Of a stretch of DNA of 64,000 bases, positions 48,369 through 60,600 are shown piece after piece. Below the pieces are notes generated by a model that did no database searches, was not told the DNA's origin, and saw only the letters and a program-made list of their open reading frames with translations. Where the stretch lies: NCBI GenBank assembly GCA_036785705.1, contig JAWUZG010000001.1, positions 6,820,001 through 6,884,000 of the forward strand, given 5' to 3'. The DNA comes from Acanthornis magna. Taxonomy: Eukaryota > Chordata > Aves > Passeriformes > Acanthizidae. The translations under genes were made by a program, and so were the position numbers. How positions within the stretch are numbered: the first letter of the stretch is position 1; each line of letters begins with the position of its first letter.

Positions 48369-51300
48369 CAGGCTGAATCAGATATTGTTTAAAAGGTTAC
48401 TTGGATTGTTATGAGTCAGGGAAGGTGGAGTGATGTTTGCTTTCTTTGTTTTGGAATTGCCATGTAGCATTTAGAAAGGGATATATGTGTAAAAATAGCA
48501 TGATTTTCTCTGCTTCCCAGCAGTGCTAGTTCTTTATCCCTCATCTATATGAACCCAAATATTTCTGTTTGCTGGGAGATCAAAAATTAGAAAGGAGAGG
48601 TTACATCTCAGGTGGGACGAAGGTAGCATCCATGCATTGAAAGCAAGTTCCTGCTGCAGCTGGATGCCCTTCCATTTGAAATGCACTACTGTTACTCTGT
48701 TTAAAACAAAGAAAGGAATCTGAAGCCTTTGCAATAGGATTGCTTTATTAATTGGTTTCATAGTGTTATTTAAAGAAACAGATGTGATTTTTTTTCTGTT
48801 ATGTTCATGTATGTGTCTATGATTCATCAATTCAGAAAGAAGTGCTGTCAGATTAGCAGAAGAGCATCCTGGATTCAGACAGATGCCAGTCAAAGCTGGA
48901 AGGCCCATTTCCAGTGACACTGCTAAGAACAAGGATAGAAATTCACTGGAGTTCACTTTGGAATGCAAATGTTGCTGTAGAGGCCTCAGGCTTTTGGCTA
49001 AGGAGCGGCAGGGGAAGGGATCCACCTGAGGAGCCCAGGTTTGACACAGTTGGATTGCATCCAGCTCGGAGTATCACTGTGCCTTCCTCTAGAAGCTGGA
49101 GTTGCTGATAACTAATGAGGTCTGTCCCCTGTTCCGAGTGCTTGCTGACAGCATGTCACAGAGCAGCGGTGTAATATAAATAATAAGATTTCGCTCTGTT
49201 TTCTTTATTGCTCTTTGTTGCTTATATTTTTAGCTGCTTGCTGCAAGAGAAGGGTCTCTGGATTGCTTGCTCTGGTGCACACACTTTCTTTTTTGCTGGC
49301 TGTCTCTCTCTGTCTCTTGACAGGTGTAAGGAGGATCCTAAATATAGAAGCCACCCGTCAGTTGGCTTCAGCAATCAGCAAGCACTGATTTAGTATTTCT
49401 CTTAACCAGCTAAGCTCCAGAAGGGTGTTTCTTTTAAACCTTTATCAATTTATTCCACTGCAAACTTTCTTTAAAAATGTTAACAAACCAGGTTATCCTA
49501 TAGCACGAAGAATACCATTAGCAGGCATGTTTCAGAAATGATGGTTGTCAAGAATGGCTCTTGCACTGGAAAGGAGAAAAAAGCTTTTTAAAGAACTCCC
49601 TTGTTTCACTTAATGATGCAGTATCTCATTGGGGAAAAGTGAGACTAGGTGTAAGTACAGTATCCAGTTTTTAGATGAAAACACTTTCAGATGTGAGGAG
49701 CTAAACACTTTGCTATTAATTTTTCCTTATGAGAAGAAACTTTCATAGAAATGTACTGTTTAGCTGGGATTTTCTTTGCTATACACAGAGATTAGCCATG
49801 TGGTGAGAAATGAAGGTGTCCTGGTAGTGAATATTCATAGGGCTCAATAAAAGTATTTCTAACATGGAGTAGTATCTTTCTCTTGATGTTCATTTCTTTA
49901 TCTGCAGTTGAGGTCAGCACAAAAATACTTGTTCTTAAAAATTAATTGGCCAAATTTAATAGATTGCCAAAGTAAAAAGTTCTAATTAGAATAGTTTTGG
50001 GGAAAAGAAGCTGCAACACTACATTAAAGATGACTTATACATTTTCTGTTTGTTTGTAGGCAGGCGTCTCAAATTCTTTCTGTTCCTTGTGACCAGATGC
50101 TATTAATATTCATAGAATTTTTTCACAGCCTACAGAGAGAGGAGATCCTAAAATTCAGTATCTAATTGTGACAAGTGAGTTGCATGTGATGAAGACCCTT
50201 TTTGATACTGATGGGCTTTGATTTTTTGTGTTTTATGATTGTGATACGCTTCTAATACAATTCCAATATTCTAGTGTATTAAACATTGTGTTAAACAGGG
50301 ACACAAGAGAAGTCAGTGCCTTTATGTAGCTCAGAAAGGCAGTAGTACTTTTCTGGGATAGTTGTAGTGGTTACATGTGGTCTGTCTGGTTGTGAAAAAT
50401 TCTGTAGCAAAATATAGCATGTGTTTGTTATGCTTATGTAAGGTTTTATTTTTGGCAACCAGTGTTCCCTATACCCAGCCATGAGAAACAACCTGTTTCT
50501 CTATTTCTTTTTTTTACTGTTCTATAAATTGGTATAATTTATTGGAAGCTTCTGCCATGTCTGGGACATCTGTTTCAGTGGTTGGTGGAGCATGATTCAA
50601 ACTCCAGAAAGAAGAGTGCTGCTAGGTGAAACAGCAAGACTGGTCCAGAGAAAAGGAAAAATGGTTAAGATGGAAAATGTTTCCAATAAAAGGATGCTTT
50701 TTCAGATTTGGCACAAGAGATTCTGGGATAAGTCTAATTCCCTTAATACAGGTAGTCTCAAGCTTTATACCAGAAAATCCAAACTGCATCTAATGTGCCT
50801 TCTGGGTGGAAGCTCTTTTACATTTCACAGATCAGAATTTGAACCCACTGAAGCTTAGTAGTTTTGCTTATTAACTTGAGTTTTTGTGTTCAAGAAAAAA
50901 CGATTATTTTTCAGTGCGAATTCATGTAATCCGTGACTTCTCAAAGGAGCAAACCAGGGTTGCCATGAGCTGATAATGAGCTACCAGAGCTCTTACAGTT
51001 TGAGATGTGCAGGCAAAGACATCTTTGCTGTGGTATGAGCCACCAGGTTGGAAGGCAGAATTGCTTCTTTAAAACTGCTCGTGCATCTAATACCTAGGAG
51101 TTCATTCTCTCCTCAGTCCTCCAAATTTATTTTTCACTGTAGCTTTATGGCTTTTTTTTAGCTTGCTAGAGACCTGGCTAGATTCCTTATGCTTTTGGCA
51201 CATCATTGACTGAATACAGTGGGAAGAACTTTTCTGCTGAATTTTATATTACCAGCCTGGTGTTTACTAGACAGAAAAGGTGGTAGTCTCTTCTCATGAG

Positions 51301-51661
51301 CATTGTCACAACATGCAGTGGTGTTGTGGCTGTATGTCTACATGGTTCTTCTTTGCCCTTTATCCAGGCCAGAATCCAAAAACTCTACTTTCACCTTTGT
51401 GTTTCCATACTCTATATGCATTTTCTAAATAGAACAAAAAAGTGAGTTGAATGATTTTTCCATCAACCCCCAAGAACATCAAATCAGGTCCACATCAGAA
51501 TTATGTGAAAATATTTCCATTTTGTGTCTTATATCCTAAAAAGCAAAAAATAGTGCTTGTGTAGGAAAACTCATACTAAAACAGCTCCTAGAAAAAGGAA
51601 AAAAAACCCTTTTAATTTATAAGAGTTAGGAAACGATCTTTCTAATAAGAACTCTTTTTAA

Positions 51662-51740
51662 TCTGTCTGTCTATCTATCTATCTATCTATCTGTCTATCT
51701 ATCTATCTATGATAGATCTATCTATCTATCTATCTATCTT
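51662..51740. repeat. (TCTA/TCTG)n tetranucleotide microsatellite
   Basis: About nineteen tetranucleotide units of tcta with a few tctg variants. In the middle (51,711 to 51,722) the sequence gatagatctatc is a perfect 12-bp palindrome, so the array locally switches strand sense for one and a half units. Likely highly polymorphic. Confidence 0.95.
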
Positions 51741-54700
51741 GATATTTCTATCCATTTATCTATTTACTGGGATGAAGTTGAGGATAAGAAACAGTGCCTA
51801 TAACTGGATTAAGGATCTAAGAGGGTTACAAAGAGGATGTAAAGGTACTTTGTGAGCAGAATGACCAAGATTGTTAATAAAAATAGACCAACTGGTCAAG
51901 TTGCATGCTTGGCAATATTGTGCTTGGAGTGGCAAATATATGGAACAAAAAGAATCACTGGCATTTTGTAGCATTAGGTAGGGGTTGTTTGCAGTGCTTG
52001 TAGTGACACAAATATATGTTTGTCCAGATAAAGAGAGGAGGAACTCTAGAAGCAGAGTGGATAATTTGTTATGCTGAGCTAATTTCTGAAATGGCACTCA
52101 CTTTTGTGTATACATATTTTGGGTACAAGGTAGGTTTTCTCTCCTTTTTCTATGCTGGTCATTAGAACCTGGCCAGAGAGTCGGGGAGATTGTGCACAAG
52201 CCTCAGGCTTTTTCAGGCAGCAGAGTTACAGATTAGAAGTATAAATCCTGACAAAAGCACAGTCAGTTATGATTTTCCCACAGAGAGAAGGAGCCCTTCA
52301 CTGTTTTCCAAATGGACTTGTGATTTACAGCTAGCTGTATAAATGATGGAGATCTTGTATCTTATGTGATACATAAGAATTATCCTCCCAAGCTGCATGG
52401 CAGTTCCTTAAGCAAACAAAGCGTTTGCTTTTCAAAGGTGTGGATAGTTTTTAAAAGGATTTCTCTACTCTCCTTTAATAGTACTTGTATTACTAGAATT
52501 TACATTTGAGCAATTTCACACCTTCAGACTGTGGGAACATCAAGTATTTTATTTGTTAAAGTGAAAGTAATGTAAGTCCTCATTACTGAATTCTAGTCAC
52601 TGCTTTTAAAGGTAATGGTGAACAAAATGATCCTTTTCTGAGGCATTATTCCCCTACTCCTAGTGCAGCAGTATTTCGGGTTTGTAACCCATAAAATAGA
52701 ATTCTTCATGGCAAGAGTTTCATGGAAGAGGCCAAATCCAGTGCTGTCAAAGTAAAAAGGTTCAGAAAACAGATGGGCAGGATGGTGGTTATAAGAAGCA
52801 AGGAAGAACAGCGATCCTCATGTCTGAGTGCAAACCTACGCTGTGGCAATTACATAGTATCATTTTTTCTGTAATTTCTGGTTTAGGATTTACAAGATCT
52901 CAGAACCTGTAGGTCAGACATATGCCTCCCGTTTTCCTTTTCTTCAGGAAAAAAAGAATTTTTAAAAACTCATGTTTCTAAATGTTTTTCTTTGTGCTGA
53001 AGATTGAGATTAGCTTAGCTGTTAGGAACATTACTCTTTAATGAAAAAACTCTGCCCTAGGTCTCTTCTGACACCTTTGTTCTTTTTTGTGAAGCTATTG
53101 TTCATACATAAAAGTTTTTCCATTCCAGGCTAAAACTCAGATACCTCTCCTAAGAAAATGAAAGAATTGGTACTTCAAGAAAACAGGTCTTACAAATTAA
53201 AATTATGATCTGTATTAAGAGAAAACAGCAAACAACTGTGTGCATATAATGTGATTATGTGTGCTTTTAAAAAACAATTTATAGATCCAGAGCTTGAGTA
53301 TTTAACTCTTGATTTATTTAGAACATTTAGCCCAGTCCTATGACAGTGATGTACACGTGCACAGCATTTCTACATTCATATAGGCCAGGAAATCTCAAAT
53401 GCACTATGAGCTTTACTCTCCCCAGCAAAACTTTACAGGAAGAACTACCCTGTCTGTTTTTCAGGGAAGACTTAACTAAAAATGCAGGAATTAGCTGTAA
53501 TTGACACCTGCATGTGTTTCTGTCGTGGGAAAACTGCGCAGTGCAGTGTATGATGTTAAACTGAAGTGTTGACATCGGTGCAGCTGTAAACCAACCCATC
53601 AGCTATAGGCACAAATACAGAACAAATAAAATACATGTGTGTAAACTTTCTGAGCCCTGCTTCCATCAGGGAAAGGAAACTGAGAACACAGGAAAATGTT
53701 GAGTATTCTTTGTCCTGAATAGCCACACACCTTAAACCATTGATAGCCTTTGTACTTACTGCCTTGTTTGAAAACTTCTCTGGTCACAGTAGTCCCATTT
53801 CTAGTTCAAGAATTAATCCCCGGGTGGCTGAAGCACAGCAGTGGCAAATCCTCAAGCAGCATGATCCTCTTAAGGGAAAAGTACATATGCCAGAGTTGTG
53901 GCTCTGCAAATGCTTAGTGGGGCACTTACAGAGAGACTCCCACCTGTGGCTTGTCCAAACACATACGTTTTTTTTACATGCCTTGTAACTGCAGGGATAG
54001 GATGGGGAGACTTAAAGAGACATTTGCTAGGAGAGTTGCCACCTTGCAGTGCGCAGTGCAGCAAGTTTGTTTCCCACACCTTGAGTGTCCCAAGTTTGCA
54101 ATTAGTCTTTGTAAGGAGAGGTTTGTAAGATCTTATGAATCAGTTGTGGTCAAACTAATCTTATGTTGTTTGATTAAGGAATTTAATCTAAATTCCTGAG
54201 ATTGCTAACAACCTAATATAAAAATATAAGTAACTTCCATGTTTTGACTATTTATATGCTTTTTCCGCATTAAGAGGTTAGATTATTAAAACTAATCACA
54301 CAGCAGCACAAATGCTTCCTATGTATGTCCTTTGTGGAAGATTTGTTTGTCCGTACATCACAATGTAACAGATAATATTTCTTCCAGGCTTTCAGGCCAT
54401 GTAAGGACTGCTTGGAACTGCAGCCCTGGCGCTCCAGAGCTGTGTAGCTCTCAGAGGATAGCTGAAAAAGGGTGGCAAGACAGCACAGCTTTGTGTTCAC
54501 TGCACTTTATGTGTTAGCTTTTGGTGTGCCACATTCAACTTTTTAAAGAGGTGTCAGAGATTTTTCTATTCCTAGTTCCAGCAAGAGCCCCAAAGAGGAT
54601 CTCTTCTGGAGCTGTTGATACAGTGTGGCTTAAGGTGGCATGCCAAAGCATAACACTTCATAAACAGTCACCACGTTTTTAATGGTTTTCATCAGGAGAC

Positions 54701-57077
54701 ATTTGCTGCTTGTCAAAGTGTCAGTCTGACGACTAGAAGGACTGAAATGCACACTGAAATGCACACAACAGCAGCACGGGGAGGGCTTCCTCAGCCATTT
54801 CCATCCATGCTTTCTAGCATTGACAAAAGTATTAATTTTAGTGGCCCCCAGCCCCTCCATAATTCTTAAATCTTTCAAGAGCAGAGTGTCAGTTCTGGAC
54901 ACGGTGCAAGTGTTGTTGATGTTGCTGGAGAGCAATCACAGGGCAGCTGTGAGAGTCAACTGCAGTGTCTGGCATGCACATGGCCACCTCTGAAGGATGA
55001 CTGGAGGCATTCCAAAATACTTGCTGGAAGGTGTCACGAGCTGTCTCTCTCTTTCTGTCCCCTTTTTTTAATGTGCTTTGTCACCTCTTGTGGATGTGAG
55101 CTGACTCCAGCCAGCCAGAGTGTGACTCTGTTTCTGCAGTGCTCTGGCTGGTCCTCTCAGCACTGCTCCCTTCTCCTGCACAGGGAACACAAACCAGGGA
55201 GAGGTGAGAGGGGATGAACCCTGGCCGTGCCCTCGGTGCGTTGGTTATGTAACTTAGCCGCTAAAGGAAGCTGGCAGATGCGATTCATTCCTGAACCAGC
55301 ATGTGACACACAAAGTTGAATTTCACAGCAACTGCTCTCGCCCAGCTCTGACATTGAGCGTCGTGACAAAAAAAGTCATGCGCTTCTTTTGTGCTGTAAG
55401 GACATATTTCTTCTGTCTCTGCAAGGAAGGAGTAATGACAGCCGCCTGAATCTTCAGAGATCCAAGAACCAAGCGCTTCCTCTGTAGCCTTAGACTGGAA
55501 CTTGGTTTCCTTGAGTGTCTCTTCTGAACTGCAAAGAGTAAAAACACAGAGATGCTGAATTAATTTCCGATTGTAATGCACAAAGATTTTAAAGTAGTAG
55601 GCACTATTTAACTAGGTTTCATAGACTAGTGCCTGTATATATATAAATATTTTTCTTCTTCAATTTCATTAGAATCAACACTAAAAACTTCAACAAAAAG
55701 TGTATTTATATGACACAAGCTTTCCTTAGTAGTGAGAAAAATTAGTCACTGTGTGATTCAGGTGTTACCAAACACAGATTCCCACACAAACTTCCACTTT
55801 TTCTCTGAAACCTCTCCTTGTCTTTCAGCAACTGGAAAGATTAAGCACCTTTTCTCCACAGATAAATAAAAGACAGAAGAAACACTCTGTTCCATTTACA
55901 CTGGAAGGCAGTTGATCATAAAACTAGTGTTCTGGTACCTTCTTCTGGATTTATTCACTCTCAGCTTGTCATCTTCCTCAGGCATGCAGTGGTCCTGGCA
56001 ATTCTTCTTGGACTGTGCTGTTGCTGCTAAATTCATGACAGTTCCTCGTGGATCAAGACTGATAGGTGGCTGTGGAGTCCAGTCAAGAGAATGAAGCCGT
56101 TTTTTTAACAAAACATTGTAAATATAATGAGATTTAATGACAGACTATTAAGGAAGCAACTCATCTGATCTGCTTGCAATTTGAGCCTGGATCAAGTAAT
56201 TTATTTACATTTTTAAAAATTTCTTTTGGAAATAAAATCCAATACAAAAAATGTGCCAGAAGCTTTGTCATACTAAAATCATACCTCAGTCTGAGCAGCT
56301 GAGTAGTCTAATTGGAGACTTAACCATTATACAGAAACATTCAGATTTTTTGTAGTACAGGATCAAGACGGTTCTTTATATGAATGTCCTGCTGTGGCAA
56401 AGACTATAAAAATAATATTTCTTGAATGACTGACCCATAAATGCAACTCAACTTTTTTGTTTGTTTAATATACATTTTCTTCTTCTGAGTTTATAAACTT
56501 ATTGAAAGGGGCACATTTATTACACAGATTTTAGTAATCAGTAAGACTTTAAAAACAGTAGAGATTATAGCTGCACATGTCTGACAGTTGTGTCTCAAAA
56601 GACTGTACAGAAAAATTTACTATAAGTGGAGAAAAGTGCGAAAGTAAAAGGAGATGGCACATGATCACAGCAGTTGAGATATACAAAAGGATTCACATTC
56701 TGTACTTAGGAAATTTCAAATAATGATAAAATAGGATAAAAAATACCCCTCAAAGAGTATAGGGCCTACAGCAGCAAAACTTAAAAAAGGCTTGGTCAAA
56801 CAGCATCCTGAAAACGAAACACAAATTCCAACTCTTGAGATTTTAATGTATATCTTTAAGACCATGGGTTAATAGAAAAGATTTCGTCGGCCAACCATGT
56901 CCCCAACCTCAGAACCTTTGAACTTCATTATCCCCAAGCAGTTGTCAAGTTGTCACCTTTGCATATCCCTGAGGAAGTATAAAGGGAACATTAGTTAGTT
57001 ACAGTCTGTAAATGTGGCTCCAGCCAGCAGATATTTTAGATTTCTAAAGGGACAGCCTCTGAATCTGTGGAAGTGAT

Positions 57078-57620
57078 TGCTATGGTTTAACCCTAGCCAG
57101 CAGCTGAGCCTCACACTGCCACTGGCTGGGGTGGGGGAGAGAATCTGAGGAGTAAAAGTGAGAAATCTCATGGGTTGAGATAAAGACAGGTAGAGCAAAG
57201 CAAAGCAAAGCAAAACAAGGAATTCATTCCCCACTTCCCATGGGCAGGCAGGTGTTCATCCATCCCCAGGAAAGGAGGGCTCCATCATGTTCAGTGGTCA
57301 CTTGGCAAGACAAATGTCATGACTTCAAACATCTCCTCCCTTTCTTCCTCTTCCCCCCTCTTTTTATGCTGAGCATGACTCCTTACGGTCTGGGATACTT
57401 GTGGGCCTGTCAGTCAGCTGTCCCCTCCCAAATGCCGGCGCACCCCCAGCCCCCTCTCTGCTGGGGTGAGGAGAAAAAGAGCCTCGATGCTGTGCAAGCA
57501 CTGCTCAGTAATAGATAAAATATCACTGAATTATCAACACTGTTTCCAGCATGAACCCAAAACACAGCTGCCTGCAAGCTACTATGAAAAATATTAACTC
57601 TAGTCCACCCAAAACCAGCA
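57078..57620 (+). mobile_element. Solo LTR of an avian endogenous retrovirus
   Basis: The 543-bp element begins tgctatggtttaaccctagcc and ends aaaaccagca, so it has TG...CA ends. It carries the familiar internal order of a widespread bird LTR: gggttgagataaagacag, 'aaagcaaaacaaggaattcattccccacttcccatgggcaggcaggtgttc', 'ctccatcatgttcagtggtcac', tttttatgctgagcatgac, 'gtcagctgtcccctccc' and 'actgctcagtaatagataaaatatcactgaattatcaacactg'. There is no gag, pol or env sequence on either side, so it is a solo LTR. The flanks (agtgat before, gaattt after) do not form a clear target-site duplication. A local GC rise marks its promoter-like part. I am confident of the identity as an avian LTR; the exact family name is not assigned. 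Confidence 0.9.
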
Positions 57621-60600
57621 GAATTTAAGTGTCAGAAGAAATACTTGGTATTTTAAGTGAATGGGAAAAACATAAAAAAGACAAAAAAAATTAGAACAGA
57701 GGTTGACCTGGGGAGATACCAAGTAATTGCTCTGTTCTGGAAAAATACGTAAACAGTGTCAGGAGTTATTACAGAATATTTTAATTGGCATTATGGAAGT
57801 AGCCAGAAATACTGTTAAACAAATATTCTGAATTAAATTTAGTCATTTTTAGCAAAAGAAAATGGAAGAAGGAATTGATAGGAAGATGCATAATAAAAGT
57901 CTAAAATCATCCATTTAAACAGCATTTAGGTGCCATGAGCATTCAGACAGTACTAAATGAACAAAGCTGACCTTGCTGCACAGTGTTTTGCAAGTCTGGA
58001 AGATCTGTGCAGTGTTCTCATTGTTAATTCATTAATAATAATCTATTTGAGAGAAGAAGATAGAAGAATATATAAAAATTTTTGAGAGAAGAGCTTTTTG
58101 GAAGCTACTGACAGGCAGAAAAAGGGCAGCTCATAGGAGGTGGATAAGTACCACATTACGGGAAACAAAAATTCTTATAGATGGAAAGAAAAAAGTCTCA
58201 GAAATGAAATGAAGTATTTATATAAGCATCTATAGATTTCCAAAGCATCTCTGGGCTTCTGTTTTTGAGGTTAGACTTTTGTAAAGGTGACCATTCAGCC
58301 AGTTTGGAAAATCAATTTATTTTGCCATGTCTTGCATACCTGTCCAGAATTAATTACACTCTTAGAAAAGTCTTGATCATAGAACATGCAAATTTAAGAC
58401 ATTAAATGAAGACTTGTAGATACCTTTGTAGTGCATTTGATTTCTCTCTGCATATTGTTAAGAAGGATATGAGTATGGAAGAACCGGAGAAAATACAAGG
58501 ATCTTTTCAAAAATCGAAAAGTTGGAGTTTAAGTCTTTGGAAAGGGTTAAAAAAACTAAGTATACATATTTCAGAAGAGGAAAGATTGTACTCATAGCAT
58601 CATGGTCTATATATAAACACCTTTATAATGATATAAACAGGGAAAGGGGTTTACAGGTTCCCAGAAAAAAGTGGTAAAAATGTATCTTTAAGGAGCAGGG
58701 ACAGAGGGAAATATATTTACAAAAAGGTTTTAGATCATAAGAGAGAATAGAGAGTCAAATAGACAACCACTGGCAAGAGTAATTTGTAAAGACCTACATA
58801 TTATGCAAAATAAATTCCATCAACCATCATCATCTTTATTATTGCAATATTTTATTTTACTTATCCCCATCTGCAAGATCAAAATAGCTCCTTGCCATCC
58901 ATGGGTACTGTGAAACAGGGGCACTCTGGTGCCACAAAGATGACATAGCTGCAGGAAGGGAACAGCAATATATGGCTCATGGCCCAAGAGTGTGACTTTG
59001 CCACAAAACATCAGTAATGAGAACAAAAGTAACATAATTAGGTGACTGTTTTCTCCTTGGGCCATGTCTTCCATGTGAGTTCAACGGGGTAGGAGCCAAG
59101 TGTAGGTGGAGATTTGTGTTGCATGTATTTCATAACAGGGTCTGTACTCTCATCACAATGACCCCATAATACTTTTCTCGGAGGATGGGATGAAATTCAC
59201 CCTGATATATTTATGATGTGACGGTGAAGTTCATAATCATATAACCTGAGTTTTCTCCTTTCCCAGAAAAAATATAAAGAACTTAAAATACTTCTTCCAG
59301 CAGGCTGTTAAGACTTGCAGCAGGTAGAATGGTGACCTAGAGCACAGATTAGTGTGGCTGCCTATTTTCACTTTCTGGTTCATGTGACACCTTGCACGGG
59401 AATTTCTGTAGTCAGCACATGACCCCTCCTCCAGCTCTGGGGCTATGTTTCATTAGAGGATTTCCTGACCAGCTGAAGGACATAATTCAGCAAGGGCTCA
59501 GACTCAAAGGATGAAGAGAGCAGTGATTAACCACATGGAGTAGGCATTTTATTTCCATTCAGCCTCTTTAAATAAGATCAGTTTTTCAAGCCAGTCTTGT
59601 GTTGAAGAGGCTGAAAGAGAAGAGGCCAGTAATCTGTCCTGATTGTTCTTCTGGCTGTCGGAGCCTGAGCGCCACAATGCCCCTATTTATCCCTTTTTTA
59701 ATTTCTGTCTCTATTTTATTAGCATGTTTTCTTTTATCTGTCACTGAGACTTGCAGAAGTTTCTTATATATGTGCTTTTCAGAATGGTGATACAAGTTTG
59801 CAATGTCCTGGGAATCAGAAAGATCTAACTTGTAAATATGTCTTGACTTCGACCACAGGGCTTTATACAAGACATGCATTAAATGTGTAAGATGCAAAGC
59901 TTTATGTATTAGACTCTCTAAGAAACAAAAGTTAATTCTGGGGATAAGAATTCATAGTAAAAAAAAAAATTTTCCCAACAGAAAAATGAGTAAGTTCTAT
60001 GTCATGTTGCACAATTGTAGACAGAAATAAGCAGAAGCAATATGTCTTTTATTTTCTGGCAAATCATGAAATTTGTATATTTTTGATCAAATGGCACAGG
60101 AGTTAAACTGTTGTGTAATAGTAAGTTGGAAATAATTACTTTGTTGTCCAAAGAATTTTGGTAAGAATTTCTTTATATTCAACTATCCTTCCCAGTTCAA
60201 TTTTTAGGTTTCCTTCTTTAGTGGAAAAAAACCCCAGCTGAGTGAAAATAGTCAGTCCAAGCTGACACCTGAAGGTGAATAGATACATATTTGAGAATAA
60301 TAAATAGGGTAGGATTATTTTTTTATTAAACTTCTCAAAATTAAACTGCTCTTTAGATTGATAAGTTTTACTTTACATTGCATATAGTAGAACATAACTG
60401 AGAGTGGCAAAAAAACCAATGAAGATGGAAAGGAATTAACAGAAACTTTGACAATAAATTCTAAGATTTAAAAATATGTCAGTTTGGGGTTTTTAATGTT
60501 GTTTATAGCTAAGACTTTATTTTTTTATAATTCTTCATTATCTTTAATGAATAAATATTATCTGTAAGTGAAGGGCTTGGAATAAACTTTTAAACCTAAA

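Larger units (their letters stand above)
45989..57077. other. Intron 1 segment, simple repeats only
   Basis: Mostly unique AT-rich intronic sequence. It holds a short TG run at 46,441, an A46 tract at 48,322, a TCTA array at 51,662 and a 12-bp tandem duplication (actgaaatgcac) at 54,741 to 54,764. The longest minus-strand open frame of the AT-rich part (48,534 to 49,025, 163 codons) does not resemble a known protein and has no supporting signals. No exon is called. Confidence 0.6.
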
